DNA from: Bacteroidales bacterium UBA3868
GTDB lineage: Bacteria; Bacteroidota; Bacteroidia; Bacteroidales; WCHB1-69
NCBI GenBank assembly: GCA_002392325.1
Contig: DGGS01000182.1
Span: 1-8,468 of the forward strand
DNA length: 8,468 nt
Direction of reading: 5' to 3'
Made by a program: the position numbers and the translations under genes. The notes under the pieces were generated by a model that ran no database searches, was not told where the DNA came from, and worked only from the letters and a program-made list of their open reading frames with translations. Positions within the stretch are counted from its first letter, which is position 1. Each line of letters begins with the position of its first letter. Of the stretch, positions 7,307 through 8,468 are shown piece by piece.

Positions 7307-8059
7307 TTATTTTCTTTTTGCGATTATTCTGTTTTTGTATCGGGCATCCAGCATCGTGTATGTGTCATACCCTTTGCGGGAAAGACCTTCTTTGTAAATT
7401 ACTCTCAAGTTGTCCAGCTTCTCATCGGTGTCGCTGTCGGAACCGAACAGGATGATCTGGTTGCCGATGGTGGACACCAGTTCCAGTTGGCGCTGCTCGT
7501 TGACATAAATCTGCCGGAACTGCGCGGTGTAAAACTCATCAGCCAAAATCTTGTGGACCACATTCAGCACTTGCTGCAACTCGTTGGCGACGGTAGTACC
7601 CGGTTTGTAGGTCTGGCGGATGTTGCCGTTGGCGATAATCAGAAAATCCTTCATTTTGGAGGTGTAGGGCACCAACGCACCTTCGTCATCCACAAAATAC
7701 TGCTTGCCCTCTTTGTCAAACACATGCATGACAATGTTGCGCAAATCGTAGTCGATCAACAACCGCTTGCCCGCGAAATGGATGAAATTGATTTTCCGGA
7801 TATAAGGGTTCTTCACGAGAAGTTCCGACACCTTGGTGAGGTCCACATCCTTGATTTTTTTCCCGACAATCTCAATCTCATGAGTGGCGAGCAACTGCTC
7901 CACATCCTGTTGGGTGAGCAGCACGCTTTGATTTGCGGTGTGCGGCGTGACCTGAATGGTTTCACAACGCCGCTGAGGTATCTTGACCATTGCGATAATG
8001 ACAATAGTCAAAACGCTGACAACCAGAAAGATACGGGTTATTGCTTTAAAATACCTCAT
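7307..8059 (-). CDS. ftsQ: cell division protein FtsQ, POTRA-domain membrane protein
   Basis: Bitopic inner-membrane protein that links the cytoplasmic division ring with periplasmic septal wall synthesis through FtsB, FtsL and FtsW/I. It has 250 residues: a short basic N-terminus, one transmembrane segment (about 7-27, ITRIFLVVSVLTIVIIAMV), a POTRA domain (about 43-110, with LLTQQDVEQLL and LLVKNPYIRKINF), then the beta domain (about 115-246) with FVDDEGALVPYTSK and EKLDNLRVIYKEGL near the end. FtsQ proteins are poorly conserved, so the call rests on topology, the POTRA pattern and its place directly before ftsA and ftsZ. The ATG start gives a normal membrane anchor. It is the first gene after a 123-base gap and probably the first gene of the ftsQ-ftsA-ftsZ transcript. 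The murC gene that often precedes it in this group is not there. Confidence 0.9.
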   Translation of the reverse strand: MRYFKAITRIFLVVSVLTIVIIAMVKIPQRRCETIQVTPHTANQSVLLTQQDVEQLLATHEIEIVGKKIKDVDLTKVSELLVKNPYIRKINFIHFAGKRLLIDYDLRNIVMHVFDKEGKQYFVDDEGALVPYTSKMKDFLIIANGNIRQTYKPGTTVANELQQVLNVVHKILADEFYTAQFRQIYVNEQRQLELVSTIGNQIILFGSDSDTDEKLDNLRVIYKEGLSRKGYDTYTMLDARYKNRIIAKRK

Positions 8060-8062
8060 TTA

Positions 8063-8086
8063 GGCTAAAAACTTTAATAATTAGCC
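8063..8086 (-). promoter_or_regulatory. candidate 5' leader hairpin or operator before ftsQ
   Basis: A perfect 6-base inverted repeat, GGCTAA (8063-8068) and TTAGCC (8081-8086), separated by 12 AT-rich bases. It ends three bases before the ftsQ start codon and lies just downstream of the candidate promoter element. If transcription begins near 8081, the hairpin would span almost the whole leader. A repeat this short can arise by chance in an AT-rich gap, so function is speculative. Confidence 0.25.
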
Positions 8087-8087
8087 A

Positions 8088-8095
8088 CAAAAATA
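8088..8095 (-). promoter_or_regulatory. candidate Bacteroidota promoter -7 element for ftsQ-ftsA-ftsZ
   Basis: On the minus strand this reads TATTTTTG, an exact match to the TAnnTTTG consensus of the Bacteroidota primary sigma factor, 28 bases before the ftsQ ATG. The gap between nadK and ftsQ (8060-8182) is the only long non-coding stretch upstream of the division genes. I do not see a TTTG -33 element at the usual 19-21 base spacing, so this is a half-supported call. Apart from this element and the nearby inverted repeat, the gap shows only AT-rich sequence. Confidence 0.35.
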
Positions 8096-8182
8096 CCATT
8101 AAAACAAGCAAGGATTTTCTTTGTCTTTTTTAAAAAATAAACAAAAATTTGTTCATAACGGCGTGCTTTTCAAGGGCTTTTT

Positions 8183-8468
8183 TCAGCCGTTTCGCTTATC
8201 CAGCCCCCAGAGCAGTTTCTCGCGTATGATGTCGAAGAAATTGGTGTTTTCAAAGAGCACCGTGCGGATGTGAAAATGCTCTTTGCGGATAAGCAGTTTG
8301 ATTTTGTCGGGAACTACAAGTCGCTCTGTGTCAAGTGCTAAAGAGTAGTAACCGGCACGGCTGCTCACCTCAATGGTCAGGTCGGTGTCGGCGGGGATGA
8401 CGAGGGGGCGCACGCTGAGGGAGTGGGAGGCGATGGGGGTGAGCACCTGCACATCACTTTGCGGATGC
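8183..8468 (-). CDS. nadK: NAD kinase, C-terminal part only (start beyond window edge)
   Basis: NAD kinase phosphorylates NAD+ to NADP+ with ATP in the cytoplasm. The visible 94 codons are the C-terminal end of the protein, from HPQSD onward. They include the conserved LTPIASHSLSVRPLVIP segment (family pattern LTPI-x-x-H-x-L-x-x-RPLV-x-P) from the beta-sandwich NAD-binding domain, and a final FFDIIREKLLWGLDKR resembling the ends of Bacteroidota NadK proteins. The frame is open through the right edge; the GTG at 8452 is an internal valine. The catalytic GGDG and NE/D motifs lie outside the window. The stop is TGA, and ftsQ begins 123 bases downstream on the same strand. I see no strong terminator in between, so some read-through into the division genes is possible. 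Confidence 0.9.
   Translation of the reverse strand, partial: HPQSDVQVLTPIASHSLSVRPLVIPADTDLTIEVSSRAGYYSLALDTERLVVPDKIKLLIRKEHFHIRTVLFENTNFFDIIREKLLWGLDKRNG

Noticed and set aside
5890..8068. Plus-strand open frames of 321, 199 and 292 residues opposite ftsA and ftsQ
   Set aside because: They are mirror frames of clear FtsA and FtsQ genes. Their compositions (many Asp, His and Val) fit codon-bias shadows, and no family is recognisable.
8130..8153. AACAAA/TTTGTT inverted repeat with a following T-rich run, as a possible terminator for nadK
   Set aside because: The stem has six pairs, only one of them G-C, and a two-base loop. It is too weak to call in such AT-rich sequence.
8161..8182. Near-repeat of GCTTTT and GGCTTTTTT just after the nadK stop
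   Set aside because: Short, imperfect and in a low-complexity T-rich stretch; likely chance.

Overview
The window looks like a chromosomal segment of a member of the Bacteroidota, most likely Bacteroidales. The grounds are the protein families (an FtsQ, FtsA and NAD kinase of the kind seen in that group), mostly absent Shine-Dalgarno sequences, and a TAnnTTTG-type promoter element upstream of ftsQ. No rRNA or other phylogenetic marker is present, so the assignment is an inference from protein character and cannot go below order level.

Layout. Two gene blocks converge on a strong shared terminator near 4486-4519. On the plus strand (1-4483) is a three-gene set for charged surface sugars: the end of a UDP-glucose 6-dehydrogenase gene (ugd, cut by the left edge), a second, distantly related nucleotide-sugar dehydrogenase of the TviB/WbpO type, and a 651-residue secreted right-handed beta-helix protein. 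Spacings are 33 and 23 bases, with no terminator between them, so they probably form one transcript. On the minus strand (4538-8468), read right to left, are the C-terminal end of NAD kinase (nadK, cut by the right edge), a 123-base gap with a candidate promoter, and then the division genes ftsQ, ftsA and ftsZ with gaps of 25 and 44 bases.

How the genes work together. The two dehydrogenases would supply UDP-glucuronate and a UDP-HexNAc-uronate, the acidic building blocks of a capsule or exopolysaccharide. The beta-helix protein, exported and of the pectin-lyase-like fold used by lyases and epimerases that act on uronate polymers, is a plausible but unproven modifier of that polymer. FtsQ, FtsA and FtsZ form the membrane-spanning, membrane-tethering and filament-forming parts of the division machinery.

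Most of the window is ordinary conserved sequence. The points worth a second look are a lysine inside the GTP-binding signature loop of FtsZ, an unusual FtsZ C-terminus, a perfect tandem 10-base duplication that places two Shine-Dalgarno-like sites in front of ftsA, and the unassigned beta-helix protein with its regularly repeated cysteines. No RNA gene, mobile element or CRISPR array was seen, and no gene-free stretch exceeds 123 bases.
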